DNA from: Opisthocomus hoazin
Lineage: Eukaryota > Chordata > Aves > Opisthocomiformes > Opisthocomidae
Assembly: GCF_030867145.1 (NCBI RefSeq)
Contig: NC_134418.1
Coordinates: 7,374,802-7,438,801 of the forward strand
Reading direction: 5' to 3'
DNA length: 64,000 bases
In this document: one piece after another, positions 1-10,800 of the stretch
Numbering within the stretch: position 1 is the first letter of the stretch
Layout of the letters: every line of letters begins with the position of its first letter
Translations under genes and position numbers: made by a program
The notes under the pieces: model-generated
Seen by the model: only the letters and a program-made list of their open reading frames with translations
Told to the model about the DNA's origin: nothing
The model's database searches: none

Positions 1-76
1 CACTGGGCACCACTGAAAAGAGTCTGGCCCTGTCCTCCTGACACCCACCCTTCAGATATTTATAGGCATTCTTAAC
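1..76 (-). mobile_element. CR1 LINE fragment, cut by window edge
   Basis: The segment matches, base for base over most of its length, the part of the minus-strand CR1 copy at 8299-8370 (GGGCACCACTGAAAAGAG and the following ACACCCACCCTTCAG). Similarity stops at about position 76. The element therefore runs off the left edge, is antisense to IMMT, and is 5'-truncated here. It lies in an IMMT intron. Confidence 0.85.
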
Positions 77-414
77 CAACTGCAGCTGATTTATAAGAAC
101 CTAGAAATGTCAGGCTAAAATTTCCAGTTTCCTGTTGCACTTTTCTACGTAAAACTTGTATTCCTTGCTTTGGCGAACTTCAGCGTCAATCTGTGGGTTA
201 TCAAAGGTGCTGGGATGTTTGGGGCTTATCTGTCCTGTAACACTGAGAGACTTTTATGCTCGACATGCTGTTCTTCCTAAATTCCTAAAGACTTGGACTC
301 ATATTCAAGTCGCCGTAGATAAGAAGCTCTTAGTTTTCTGTTTTACTTTTGCATGACTGACTCGCTGTAGTGGACGTGCATTAACTTTTCCACCCTCTCC
401 TCTTTCTGTTGCAG

Positions 415-429
415 AGATAACTGACTTGG
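415..429 (+). CDS. IMMT: IMMT 15-nt microexon
   Basis: A strong pyrimidine tract ending TTTCTGTTGCAG precedes these 15 bases, and a perfect GTGAGT donor follows. Read in phase (two bases, then ATA ACT GAC TTG, then G) it gives I-T-D-L plus the first base of the Ala codon completed by the exon at 2025. The product ITDLAGQLSTDDLNS aligns with the vertebrate VSDLADKLSTDDLNS segment, which supplies exactly the residues missing upstream of the next exon. No longer coding segment is visible at 1-414. Confidence 0.7.
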
Positions 430-3400
430 GTGAGTTCCTCTAACTGTTCTGGTCTTGTGAATGTCGTCCCTTCTCTTTGTTCTTTTTTATGTTTGTGTGG
501 CACCTCACTTAAATTACCGGCAGTATCAACAAAGGGGTGCAATGTTGCATTCCTAAGACATCTCGGGCTGAGGCATGCTTTGGGATCCTCCCCACTAGTT
601 TTGCATGTCTAGCTTAAACCACAAACCCTCTGTCTAGCAGCGCGTCCCAGGTGAGTGCGATCGCCGGCTTCTTAAAGCCAGGTTTGAATTTTCTTTGTAA
701 ATTTAAGCTGGCCGACGCGTGCTGCTGAGATTCCAGTGAGAAGCAGGGACTTTGACCAGTCCCAGTCGAGCTGCCTGACGATGTCTGTCCGCAGGCAGGC
801 TCACCTCGCAGCAGCCCTGCCTGGACCGAGGCGCTGGATACACCAGCTCCTACTGCCACCTCTGAGATGCCTGGGCATGGTGCGTGCTTGGAGAGCCACG
901 CAGGGCCGCCCCGAGTGGGGACACCAAAACCAGATGCGTTTAATTTGAAGTTGGCTTGATTATCTGACTTCAGTCTTCACAATTGATGTTAGAAGTGTTG
1001 ATTAACTCCTTGATTCCGAGGTTGATTATTTTTGCCCTGTTGAGCAAAGAAACCTAATTTAAAACTGGAGTGCAGTAAGACCTCGTTCTGTTTGTAATGG
1101 TGGTGTGTTCGCCAGCTGAGCCTGGTGGTGGTGGTCAGCTTCCCTGCTGGACACCGGCACCGTTGTACGGAGCCCTCCTGCGCCTCCGTTCTGCGGCACT
1201 CGCCAGCAGGATGGCGGAAGGACGGTGGAATCTCCCTTGCTGTAGACCCCCCTGCAGGAATGTCTTCCCAAGTAGTCCCTGGGTTGCCGTACGGGTGATT
1301 TAGCTGGCAGCCAGTGCAGAAAGAGCTGCAGCATTTTGCACAGCCTGTGCCATGCACAGGTCATCAAATCTCAGGTTACCAAATGCTGTGGGCATAGCTT
1401 GTGTCCTCCTCCTCCTCCCCCAGCAGAAAAGTAGCAAACTTGTTAGCAGACACAGTTGCAGTTGTGACCCGTGCTGCTCTTCGAGCAGCCAGAGCCGACA
1501 GGGACAAACTGGGGTCAGAAGTCTGATTGGGAGCAGCTGGTCTGGAGGACCGTTGGAGAGAGAATGTGATTCTGGCTGCCTCCCACCCTGACTTCAGTAT
1601 CAAATTTCTGTAAGCTCGTACCCAGCTGGAGGGACTGGTCAGTACTGGGGTTTTACACAGCCTGCTGCTCGGTGTGCTGGCACGGGGGAAATACGTGGTG
1701 GTGTAAAGACCAAGAAATGGACAGAGCTGTCGACAGTCTCCTCTGAGTGTGACACGGACATGGGAGTGTAAATAATAGCTGTGAATCACTCTGAAGGAAC
1801 TAAGATAATTTCTAACAATAGAAAGCACTTGCTTGTAGGCACGGCTCTGAGTGGTATTGGGTGGGCACTGCCACAGGTCAACGGCTTGAGGTGCTCAGAA
1901 ACTCCTCGTAAAGCCTGCTGGCTGCTTAACCAGGAGGAGCCCTGCAGTGCCCGAGTGGGAGGTGGGCGAGCGCCGTGGTGGCAGTTTCCCCGCAGGCCTC
2001 CCTAACGCGCTGTGTTCTCCTTAGCCGGCCAGTTATCGACGGACGACTTGAACTCCCTCATTGCGCACGCCCACCGTCGCATCGACCAGCTGAACAAGGA
2101 GCTGGCGGAGCAGCGAGTGAGGGAGCAGCAGCACATCGACTCGGCCCTGGAGAAGCAGAAGCTCGAAGATAAAAAAGCATTTGAGGCAGCCGTGGCCAAA
2201 GCGCTGGAGCGTCACAAAAGTGAGATTGAAACAGAACAGGAGAAGAAGGTAAAGTGGCGTAACGCACCTGGCTGACTCTCTGGCTCAAAAAGGACGTAGA
2301 AGAGCTAGAGGAAGCGCACAGAGAGCACCTGGGATGGTCCCAGTGGTGGGAGGCTTCAGATAGGGTCACCCCCAGGCTAAGCATGAGCTGTGGAGCGAGG
2401 AAACTTCTGCAGAGTTTGAATGGCAAAAGCACGCGGTGAAACAGGGAATGAAGTTGTCACGCTCCCTGTCTGCTGTTGGAGATGGGGTTCCTGGGTCAAA
2501 ATAAATGGTTGCTCTGAGCCCCTGTGGCCATCTTAAAGTTATGTAGTCCCTGCGTCCTGCCTCTAGGAGGGATCTCCGTGTCCTTCCCCTCTTTGCCACT
2601 GCTTTGGCATTTGAGTTCTTTCAAAAGGACTTGAAAACTCAGAATTTTAATGCTGCTTTGGACGTGAAGCAAGTGCAACTTAGAAATGTAGGAATTTGGG
2701 CACTGGAGGTTTTATCTTTTGAGACACCATATTGCAGGCAGACACCTGTGCCAGACAGGCCTGCTGTTTTCATGCACGTGCCTCTGAAAACAAGATTAAA
2801 CGCTGGCCAGTAGCTGAAAAACTTGCATTGACATGAGGGAAACTAAGGATTTCACCAACAGCCTGTTAGTTCAAAGCCCTGCAGTAACAGATGTTAATTT
2901 AGAGCTCTTCTAAAAGTTGCTTGAAGGGTCACCTTTGCATTTAACGGAAGGTTGGAAATGACACAATCCTTTAAAAAAGAACAAAAAAACCCCCAAACAG
3001 AAATCCAAAAGCTGTTCAACTGCTCCTAACTAAACCTGCACTGTGCCCCTTGTGCTCGCCTGCGCTCTCTGGCATGGCTGTTTCATGCAAGATCAGGTAA
3101 AAGGGCCATTACCACTTTATGAAGCTGTGTCTGACTGGGACAGCCTTACAGCACGTAGGGAAAAGGTGAAGTCTGTTTTGTTTGGAAGCTGGTTTGTACA
3201 CATGTGTTTAGTTTGACATGTTACTGTATTTTTTTATATCATATTTTGATAACTGCACTAAGTGCCTAGTAACCACCAGTTACTGGCATTGTGGACTGCA
3301 AATCTGTTCTTTAACATCTTCAGGAAAAGGCTCAGCTATAAAAATGGACCTCAGCAGCTTTTTACGATGAAACACAGGCTCTGTCACTGCCACCTTTGTG

Positions 3401-5121
3401 AAATGCACCCTCGGTAATCACCGGTGGATGATACAATCACAGCAGGTGGCAAGCCGTTGGAAAAGAGCAGTGTAGTAACAACTGCTCGTGTGTGCACAGG
3501 TTGAAGAAGTCCGAGAGGTGATGGAGAGCGAAATGAGGACCCAGCTCCGGCGGCAGGCTGCTGCCCACACCGACCACCTGAGGGATGTTCTTAAGATCCA
3601 GGAGCAGGAACTCAAGGTGGAATTTGAGCAGGTAAGGGAGGAGAGTCCCCAGGGGGTGGGGGAATAGCTGAACCCTTGCAAAGCACACGCTTCACAGGAC
3701 GAGATGCCGGAACCATCTTCCAGAAGAGTGAAATGCGGGCTGGGCAAGGAAGCCTGCTCGTCTTGGAGAGATGAAATAAAGTGCCTGAACGCGTAGGTTT
3801 GACTCAGACTGCTCTTAAAAGCTTTTGCTATAGGTGAGAATTTTGATAATCACAAATGCAGTAACTGTTAAACTCACCCTAATAAGGCTTCTGGCTAATA
3901 TATTGTGTTTACTACATGCACTGTCCCTAGCAAGAACAACAGATTTATGGAAGCGTATCTTAAAAATAAGGTAAATAGAATTAGTCAGACCAGAAACAGC
4001 TGTTTTGTATCTCGCTTTGTTTCAGAACTTATCGGAGAAACTCAGTGAACAAGAGATGCAATTCAGACGCCTTACTCAGGAACAGCTCGACAACTTCACG
4101 CTGGATATAAACACTGCCTATGCCAGGCTGAAGGGAATCGAGCAGGCCGTTGAGAGTGAGCACTGAAATCGCATTTCTTTAAGGACAAAAGTCGTGATCC
4201 CCTAAGGCCCGTTACCCAAATCTGGGCACTTAAACGCAGACTTGGGCGCGGAGCTCGAGGGCCTGGGTTTGCCCCGCTGCTGAGCACCCAGCAAATGCCG
4301 GCTGCGCGAGTCCAAAGCTGCCGTCTTGTTCCGACCCCCAGCTGCGGAACAGACGTGCTTTGAGATCAGATCAAGCGCCGAGGGGTGGCCGCTTTTGAAC
4401 ACAGGGTGTTTAGCGGAATGGGTTTTGCTGCTCGGGTGTGAAACTCGTCCCGTACGTGTGCCGCCAAGTCAGAGTCTTGGCTTATTTTGCCCCCTTCTTG
4501 GCTTATTTTGCAGGTCACGCAGTGGCAGAAGAGGAAGCCAGAAAGGCCCATCAGCTGTGGCTTTCTGTTGAAGCCCTCAAATATTGCATGAAAACAGCCT
4601 CTGGGGACAGTCCCACAGAACCCCTGGAGAGCGCGGTGAAGGCCATCAAAGCCAGCTGTTCTGACAACGCCTTTACAGAAACCCTCACGGCAGCTCTCCC
4701 GCAGGAGTCCCTGACGCGGGGCGTGTACAGCGAGGAGGCCCTCCGAGCACGCTTCTACACAGTCCAAAAACTGGCAAAAAGAGTGGCTATGATCGACGAA
4801 ACGCGCAACAGCTTGTATCAGTACTTCCTGTCCTACCTGCAGTCGCTGCTGGTGTTTCACCCTCAGCAGCTGAAGCCACCGGCCGAGCTCAGCCCCGACG
4901 ACCTCGACACCTTTAAATTACTGTCTTACGCTTCGTATTGCATCGAACACGGCGACCTGGAGCTGGCAGCTAAATTTGTCAACCAGTTGAGAGGAGAGTC
5001 GAGGAGAGTGGCGCACGACTGGCTGACCGAAGCTCGAATGACCCTAGAAACGAAACAAATTGTGGATATCTTGACGGCGTACGCCAGTGCTGTGGGGCTA
5101 GGAACAACTCAAGTGCAGTGA
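415..5121 (+). CDS. IMMT: MICOS complex subunit MIC60 (mitofilin), C-terminal half
   Basis: Coding exons seen: 415-429, 2025-2248, 3500-3631, 4026-4155 and 4514-5121. They join in frame to about 368 residues ending in the stop at 5119-5121; the N-terminal half (signal peptide, membrane anchor) lies left of the window. MIC60 is an inner-mitochondrial-membrane protein that builds crista junctions and bridges to the outer membrane. The first exons encode a Glu/Lys/Gln-rich coiled coil (STDDLNSLIAHAHRRIDQLN, later RRQAAAHTDHLRDVL). The last exon carries the conserved mitofilin domain, including RVAMIDETRNSLYQYFLSYL and LLSYASYCIEHGDLELAAKF, and ends GLGTTQVQ. Every junction has GT-AG with matching phase (1, 0, 0, 1). 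Identification rests on near-complete match to remembered vertebrate MIC60, and on its position next to PTCD3. Confidence 0.95.
2025..2248 (+). CDS. IMMT: IMMT coiled-coil exon
   Basis: Acceptor TTCTCCTTAG and donor GTAAAG flank an open exon of 224 nt encoding a heptad-like charged helix (RRIDQLNKELAEQ, then LEKQKLEDKKAFEAAVAKAL). The entry phase of 1 matches the microexon at 415-429 and the exit phase is 0. Confidence 0.92.
3500..3631 (+). CDS. IMMT: IMMT coiled-coil exon
   Basis: This 132-nt exon (44 codons, phase 0 at both ends) lies between GTGTGCACAG and GTAAGG. It encodes VEEVREVMESEMRTQLRRQ and continues into AAAHTDHLRDVLKIQEQEL, the conserved coiled coil before the mitofilin domain. 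Confidence 0.92.
4026..4155 (+). CDS. IMMT: IMMT exon, end of coiled coil
   Basis: This 130-nt exon follows TTGTTTCAG and ends at GTGAGC. It encodes NLSEKLSEQEMQFRRLTQEQ and LDNFTLDINTAYARLKGIEQ. The last base (A) combines with GT at 4514 to make Ser, rebuilding the conserved S-H-A-V-A-E-E-E junction. Confidence 0.92.
4514..5121 (+). CDS. IMMT: IMMT terminal coding exon, mitofilin domain
   Basis: After CAG at 4511-4513 the frame is open for 201 complete codons to TGA at 5119-5121. It covers the conserved C-terminal domain (SHAVAEEEARKAHQLWLSVE through TLETKQIVDILTAYASAVGL). In known MICOS biology this domain binds MIC19/CHCHD3-type partners and contributes to membrane shaping. The sequence immediately before the acceptor contains a 16-bp direct duplication (4475-4490 and 4496-4511). 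Confidence 0.96.
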
Positions 5122-5470
5122 GCTGGGAGGGTGGGCTCGGAGGCAGCTCAGCGATCGTTTGTGTCGGAAAGAAATCCCATGATCTAAGGGTTGCAAACCA
5201 AGCTGCTGGCAGGGGCTGGAAGCATTAAATCAAAGCACGGGTACCGTCTTGTTTCCTTGCACTGTATTTAACTTCACCACCTGTTGTATTTGTATTGGTT
5301 TTGAGTTATCATGACAACCAACTTCAGGAAGCTTCTCTACAATTTGTGTAACAATTTTGTTTCCCCATCTTACCAAGCGGGCTTGTGATCCAACCAAAAT
5401 AATGTTTGTAACCTACCATTAATGATTTGCCACATTGTCAGCTGAATAAAACAAGACTTCAACCACTTTC
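5122..5470 (+). other. IMMT: IMMT 3'UTR with poly(A) signal
   Basis: Non-coding sequence after the stop. A canonical AATAAA is at 5445-5450, followed by a T-rich stretch; cleavage is inferred at about 5465-5475. A weaker ATTAAA at 5224-5229 could support a shorter form. Confidence 0.75.
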
Positions 5471-5911
5471 TCCTGCTGTTCTGTCTATTTAAATGTCAAG
5501 TACAGCTGGCCAGTACAAGAACAGCCTTTCTCCATGTCCCAAAGAAGTTAAAATTTGTCTGTTTTACTCCTTTCAAGGAGCAAGAATTTATTGATGTGAT
5601 CAATGTGTCTATTCATTAACTTATACAGCTGTAAAACAAGAAAAAATGCATGTGTGAGTACAGGTTTTAGTAGCCACAGCTTAAGCTGCTGTAAAGCACT
5701 TACTCTGGTGGCCTTCTACCCCTGCCCGCTTCTGATCTGACCTGCTCTTCTGGAGATTTAGAAGGGCAGGTATTTCTATCTAGAAACCAGATTTTGGTTC
5801 AGCCAAACTCTCGTAAAGGCCAAGCTCCTTTCCTTTAGTTCTTGCCCTCAGTGAAGATGGATTGACCAAACTTACTTGGTAGCCTCTTGCTGAAATGAGT
5901 AACTGCTGAAA
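5471..5911. other. IMMT/PTCD3 convergent intergenic sequence
   Basis: AT-rich, non-coding sequence downstream of the IMMT poly(A) signal. No gene or repeat is recognised until the CR1 copy starts at about 5912. Confidence 0.6.
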
Positions 5912-6474
5912 TGAGGTGATTCTGCCCCTCCACTCTACTCTGGTGAGACCTCACCTGGAGTACTGCGTTCAGCTCTGGAGCCCTCAGCACAAGAAGGACA
6001 TGGAACTGTTGGAGCGGGTCCAAAGGAGGGCTAAGAAAATGATCCGAGGGCTGGAGCACCTCTCCTATGAGGACAGGCTGAGAGAGTTGGGCTTGTTCAG
6101 CCTGGAGAAGAGAAGGCTGCGGGGAGACCTGATTGCAGCCTTTCAGTACTTAAGGGGAGCCTATAGGAAAGATGGGGACAATCTTTTTAGTAGAGACAGC
6201 AGTGACAGGACGAGGGGTAATGGTTTTAAACTACAACAGGGTAGGTTTAGGCTGGATATAAGGAAGAAATTCTTTACAATGAGGGTGGTGAAACACTGGA
6301 ACGGGATGCCCAGAGAGGTAGTGGAGGCCCCATCCCTGGAAACATTCAAGACCAGGTTGGACAGGGCTCTGAGCAACCTGATCTAGTTAGCGGTGTCCCT
6401 GCTCGCTGCGGGGGGGTTGGACTAGATGACCTCTAGGGGTCCCTTCCGACCCAAAACTTTCTATGATTCTGTAA
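5912..6474 (+). mobile_element. CR1 LINE, 5'-truncated, divergent subfamily
   Basis: An open frame at 5916-6386 encodes the C-terminal part of a CR1 reverse transcriptase ([54 protein letters not shown]). It is followed by the CR1 3' tail (GGACTAGATGACCTCTAGGG) and a terminal TCTATGATTCTGT. Both protein and tail differ clearly from the other CR1 copies in this window, so it is a separate subfamily. It sits between the convergent IMMT and PTCD3 ends. Confidence 0.92.
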
Positions 6475-7130
6475 CTGTGGCTTTGGCGAGTTGCCAATCC
6501 AGTTTGAGGTTGTTCCTACAGCAAAGTGAAGAGCTCATCACTACCTCCGAAAACCCTTTATCTGTGATCTATGCCTGTACTTGTCACACGTGCCTGGAAC
6601 AGGCGTACTGGCATGTTCGCTTCCTGGAGCACGCGCTGCCTTCCAGCAGCTTTGCTGCCCCTCCGCTCCTGAGGAACACCTGACTTTCAGCCTTTCAGCT
6701 GTAGTTTGTTCTACCTCTGTCATTTCTCAAGCTCATTATTGAATTATCCTGAAGCTGCTTCCTGCTGCTGAAGGGCTCTTACTTGTCCTGCAGCAAAATG
6801 CACATCAAGGTTTTATTTTTCACAAAGACCGAGCAGCAACTGTCAAGTCCTTTTCACTCGAATATGGTTTAATCCTCTCGGAGCAAGCCCTGCAGTGCCT
6901 GTTTAACATCACTACCTGAACAGCCCCCTCACGCTTCCTCTGCAAGCCGAGAGCTGCAGCACGGTGCTGGGAGGGCCAGGTACCTGCAAGGCAGAGAGCA
7001 GAACAGCGCCGGCATCCGTCTTCCCAGACAGGCACCTCGTCAGCTGTATTCTGCATGAACTTTACCTTCTCACAGAGCAGCAGCAACACTTTGTAATCAA
7101 CAATTTTTTGTGCAGGGATTATCAGAATAC
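6475..7130. other. Sequence distal to PTCD3 3' end
   Basis: No gene or repeat recognised. A minus-strand AATAAA at 6812-6817 could serve as a distal PTCD3 poly(A) signal, which would place most of this stretch in a longer 3'UTR. Confidence 0.45.
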
Positions 7131-7745
7131 AGCCATATTTAATGGTAGCCATTTATTACATGCAGTCTCCAGCTGTACAAATCATCGCTTTTTAACATCT
7201 GCAGTCCAAAGCCTGTCCCAAAACACCAAAAGGGATGAGGAATAACACCACAGGTGATGAGTGCTGCCTTACTTACACACAGAGTAAACTTGGTATTTCA
7301 GCAGTTCATTCAAGTTAGCTGGGAATGAATTAAACCTGGCACAGGTTTATATTGCAGAAGGGCCGAGAGAAGTCCTGCTCAAGCTGCCTCTAGGAAGCAG
7401 CACTCCTCTCGCTGCAGCCCCCAGCACCTCAGCCAGGCCGCCGAAGCAGGCCCCAGCTGCCCGGCGGGAGCCAGCCTGTGCGGGCAGTGGTGTGGAAGTG
7501 ACCGCGCTGGTGTAGCCCACGCCGTGTGGTTACCAAGGACGTTACACAGGTCAGCTCCTGGCTTGCTCCAACGAGGACAACGTACTCTTGCCCAGCAGGT
7601 CCCGTATTGGAGTGCGCTGGGGTGCCGGCAGTGCCGCAGCACCGCCCCGAAGCCGCCCCCCCAGCGGTTTCACTGCTGACAGCAGCCTCCTGGCGCCAGG
7701 GCAGCGGCTGCTCCCAGTTTTTCCCGAGGAAGGCAGGAGGGACAG
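7130..7745 (-). other. PTCD3: PTCD3 3'UTR
   Basis: Minus-strand sequence after the stop at 7746-7748. A minus-strand AATAAA at 7152-7157 is followed by GT-rich sequence around 7060-7105, a plausible cleavage context; cleavage at about 7130 is inferred. Confidence 0.55.
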
Positions 7746-7839
7746 CTAGTCACAGTCACGGTCACGGTCACGGTCGCTGTCGCTGTCACTGTCACTATCG
7801 CTGCTGTCGCTGTCTGACTTGATACTCTCCAGTGTCTTT
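7746..7839 (-). CDS. PTCD3: PTCD3 last exon, acidic repeat tail
   Basis: After the acceptor CTCTGCAG the frame reads K-T-L-E-S-I-K and then an uninterrupted run of Ser-Asp followed by Arg-Asp dipeptides, ending C-D-stop. The coding DNA is an imperfect hexamer array (CGGTCA / CGCTGT on the plus strand). Human PTCD3 also ends in a Ser/Asp run, but without the Arg-Asp units. Confidence 0.9.
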
Positions 7840-10800
7840 CTGCAGAGGTAAAACAGTCCAGTCATCAGTAACCAACTGTGGCCTTTGCTTGAAAACAGAG
7901 ATCCAAAACACAGGGTAAACCTCCTCCAAAGAGAGTATTATGGGCTGTCTGATGCCTGCTGCCCTCAAAGGACAGGTCTACCGAGCACTTGGCAGAAGCA
8001 CACCCACCTCCTTCTGGAAAAGCAGACTACTTCACAGAATCACAGAATGGTAGCGGTTGGAAGGGACCTCTGTGGGTCACCCAGTCCAACCCCCCTGCCC
8101 AAGCAGGGTCACCTACAGCAGGCTGCACAGGACCTCGTCCAGGCAGGTCTTGAATATCTCCAGAGAGGGAGACTCCACCACCTCCCTGGGCAGCCTGTTC
8201 CAGTGCTCTGTCACCCTCAGAGGGAAGAAGTTCTTCCTCATGTTCAGACGGAACTTCCTCTGCTTCAGTTTGTGCCCATTGCCCCTTGTCCTGTCGCTGG
8301 GCACCACTGAAAAGAGTCTGGCCCCATCCTCCTGACACCCACCCTTCAGGTATTTATAGGCATTTAGAAGGTCCCCTCGCAGCCTTCTCTTCTCCAGGCT
8401 GAACAATCCCAGCTCCCTCAGCCTGTCCTCATAGGAGAGATGCTCCAGTCCCCTCATCATCCTCGTAGCCTTCACCTACCCAGAAAGCGGTGGGCCAGCT
8501 GTCAGGGGTGCTGGACTTCTAGTTACTCATTCCCTTGGTCCAGCCCACTGGCTCCAAACTGTGGTCCTCAAAGCTAAGCCCGCTGTCTGAGCTTGGCTGC
8601 ATCAGCTCAGAAACGAACCACAGTGGCTGGCCAGGTGTCCTGAAGGTTGGCCATGAGCCTCACAACCTGGGAACCACGTGCAGGGCCATTCCGTACAGCT
8701 TTCCACAGGAATTACCCCTCTGACACCCTGCCTACTATACCCTTCAGCAGTAACATGAAGTACTCCAACTTACTTCTGCTTTTCAGAGAGCTCAAATTCC
8801 TCCTCCGTTCTGCTTTTAAGCCTTTGAGATGAAGGGAGACCGAGGGACGCTGCCAGCTTTACCAGCTTAATCGCTTCATCTGGGTTGTTGGTTTGTTTAG
8901 CACAGTTCAAGAACTCATCCATCACTTGGTCGCTGCAAAAGCAAAGGCAAACAGTGACTCTTCCCAGGGCCCCAGGTGAGGTGGCCGTTTGCCTACAGCA
9001 GGTGCTTTAGAGAGGGAGAGGAGGTGACAGATTTTCAGATCACTCAGCCAGCCCAAATTCTGCTCCTGCCCAGAGTTCCACCTGTACTGACGTGATGCGG
9101 TGGGGAGCTCCTACCCTAGCAGAAAGGAATGCTTCTCCTGGCACAAAACCAGAGGGCAGCAGCTCACTGCTCAAGGTAAGGACCCCACCTTAGCAGCAGC
9201 CTAAATAACCTTCCCCTCGTTACAGACCCCACATGAGTTCCTTGCCCTCTTACATGGCTGGCAATGGTAAAGGAACAGCTCTCTACATCAAAGGCAGGCG
9301 TTTCGCTGCCAGAGGCTGCTGTGCTGTCCGTGGGCACTGGGAGCCACCGAAAGCTGGCTCGGCTCTGCCAGCTCCATTTCATGTCCAGGTGCTGGTTCTG
9401 CTCCTTCATCACCTGCGACAGGTGCTGGGGACACCTCTCTTGCCTTTAGGCAGGGACACAAGTCAGCATCTGCAGCTGGTGCCGCAGGGAGCTTGGCAGA
9501 GAAGGGAGGGGAGGGGACAGTTCAAGCAGAGGAGCCTCTGATCCATCTGGTAACCGCAGGGGAACTACTTTCTTCCCCTTCACATTCATGACTCATGGCA
9601 TCCACAAACCATCAGCTACACCACCACTTCAGAAGGAAAATTCTTCTCCTCCCCCTATTCTCCGAACTGAGACAGGAGCTCTGACGTGGCTCAGCAGCAT
9701 CACGGCTTCCCCGGGCCACGCTGGTGGCCGTGCAGGATAGGGCAGGCACAGAGTGCTGCTATCAGCTGCCTGCGGCACCGCACGCTCGCTGGTGCGGGCA
9801 GCCACAGAGAACGCCGCGCATCTCAGTGAAATCCCCAGCTCCAACATCGGATTTGAGGTGTTAATTTCCATGAACACCAAGCAGTTGTTTGATTTTTTTT
9901 TAAATGCATTCCTATTCCTTAGGAGTTGTTTTCTACTTCAAACAGAATTTTCTCCTTCAAAAATCCTGAGGAAAGCTAACTGTTGTAGCTTAACAGAGTA
10001 CCATGTAAGATCTAGGATCTGACTTGACAAACTTGTCTTCAGACATCCAGACACCTCTGAAGCACCTACGCTTGGTTAACAGCATAGCAGAATTTTCTGG
10101 AGCACACGAGAAATGAGATGTTCTCAAGAGTCCTGCTCAGACTGACTTCTAATGCCAAGTTCATCAGTGGCACTGTTCTCCACGTCCCAGAGCTTCATTC
10201 AATGACATCTCAAGGATCAACCGCTTAACCCCTCCCTTTGCATTTTCAACATTTTTTAAGACATATTCTTGGTCTTGGAACATACCAGCTGGATAAACCA
10301 CCACCCGTGCTCACGGGGACAGGCACACCCTCGCGCTTCGGAGGTAGCAATGAGATATGGGCCACTACTGCTGGTTATAACAGAAATGCAAATTCACAGC
10401 CAAAGGGGAGACTCGGTACCTGAAGTCAGAGCCCAAAGGTACTCACGTGGGAATCCTATTGATTTGCTGGAAACGCTCCATCATGTTCCTGTTCAAAAGA
10501 AAACAAAACAACAACTTTAAAAAAACCCCACCATAAAACACAGGAACAGACTGATACTGAATCTCTTGGATAACCCCTCGCTGAAACAGAGGCAAGCTCC
10601 ACTTCATGAAATCATCTTCCCCACAGATCCCATGCCTTCTTCTCGCAGATGCAATGTGTACCAGCTGACATCACCAATTAGTTTAACACAGAATGTCTTC
10701 ACTAGTGCAGAAAAAACATGAAAAATGTAGCTGGTGGCAAGTTTACTTTAAAATATTACACATTATTGGAAGGGTACTTGCCCCTTCTTTGTTTAAAATG

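Larger units (their letters stand above)
430..4513 (+). other. IMMT: IMMT introns 430-2024, 2249-3499, 3632-4025, 4156-4513
   Basis: Four introns separate the five exons. I see no further coding exon, RNA gene or recognisable transposon in them. Short open frames here lack splice context and family similarity. The last intron holds the duplicated acceptor tract noted separately. Confidence 0.7.

Noticed and set aside
9164-9412. 82-codon minus-strand frame in PTCD3 intron 22
   Set aside because: No splice phase fits, since exons 22 and 23 join perfectly without it, and no family is recognised. It also begins GTGATGA like a box C, but no matching box D or stem follows.
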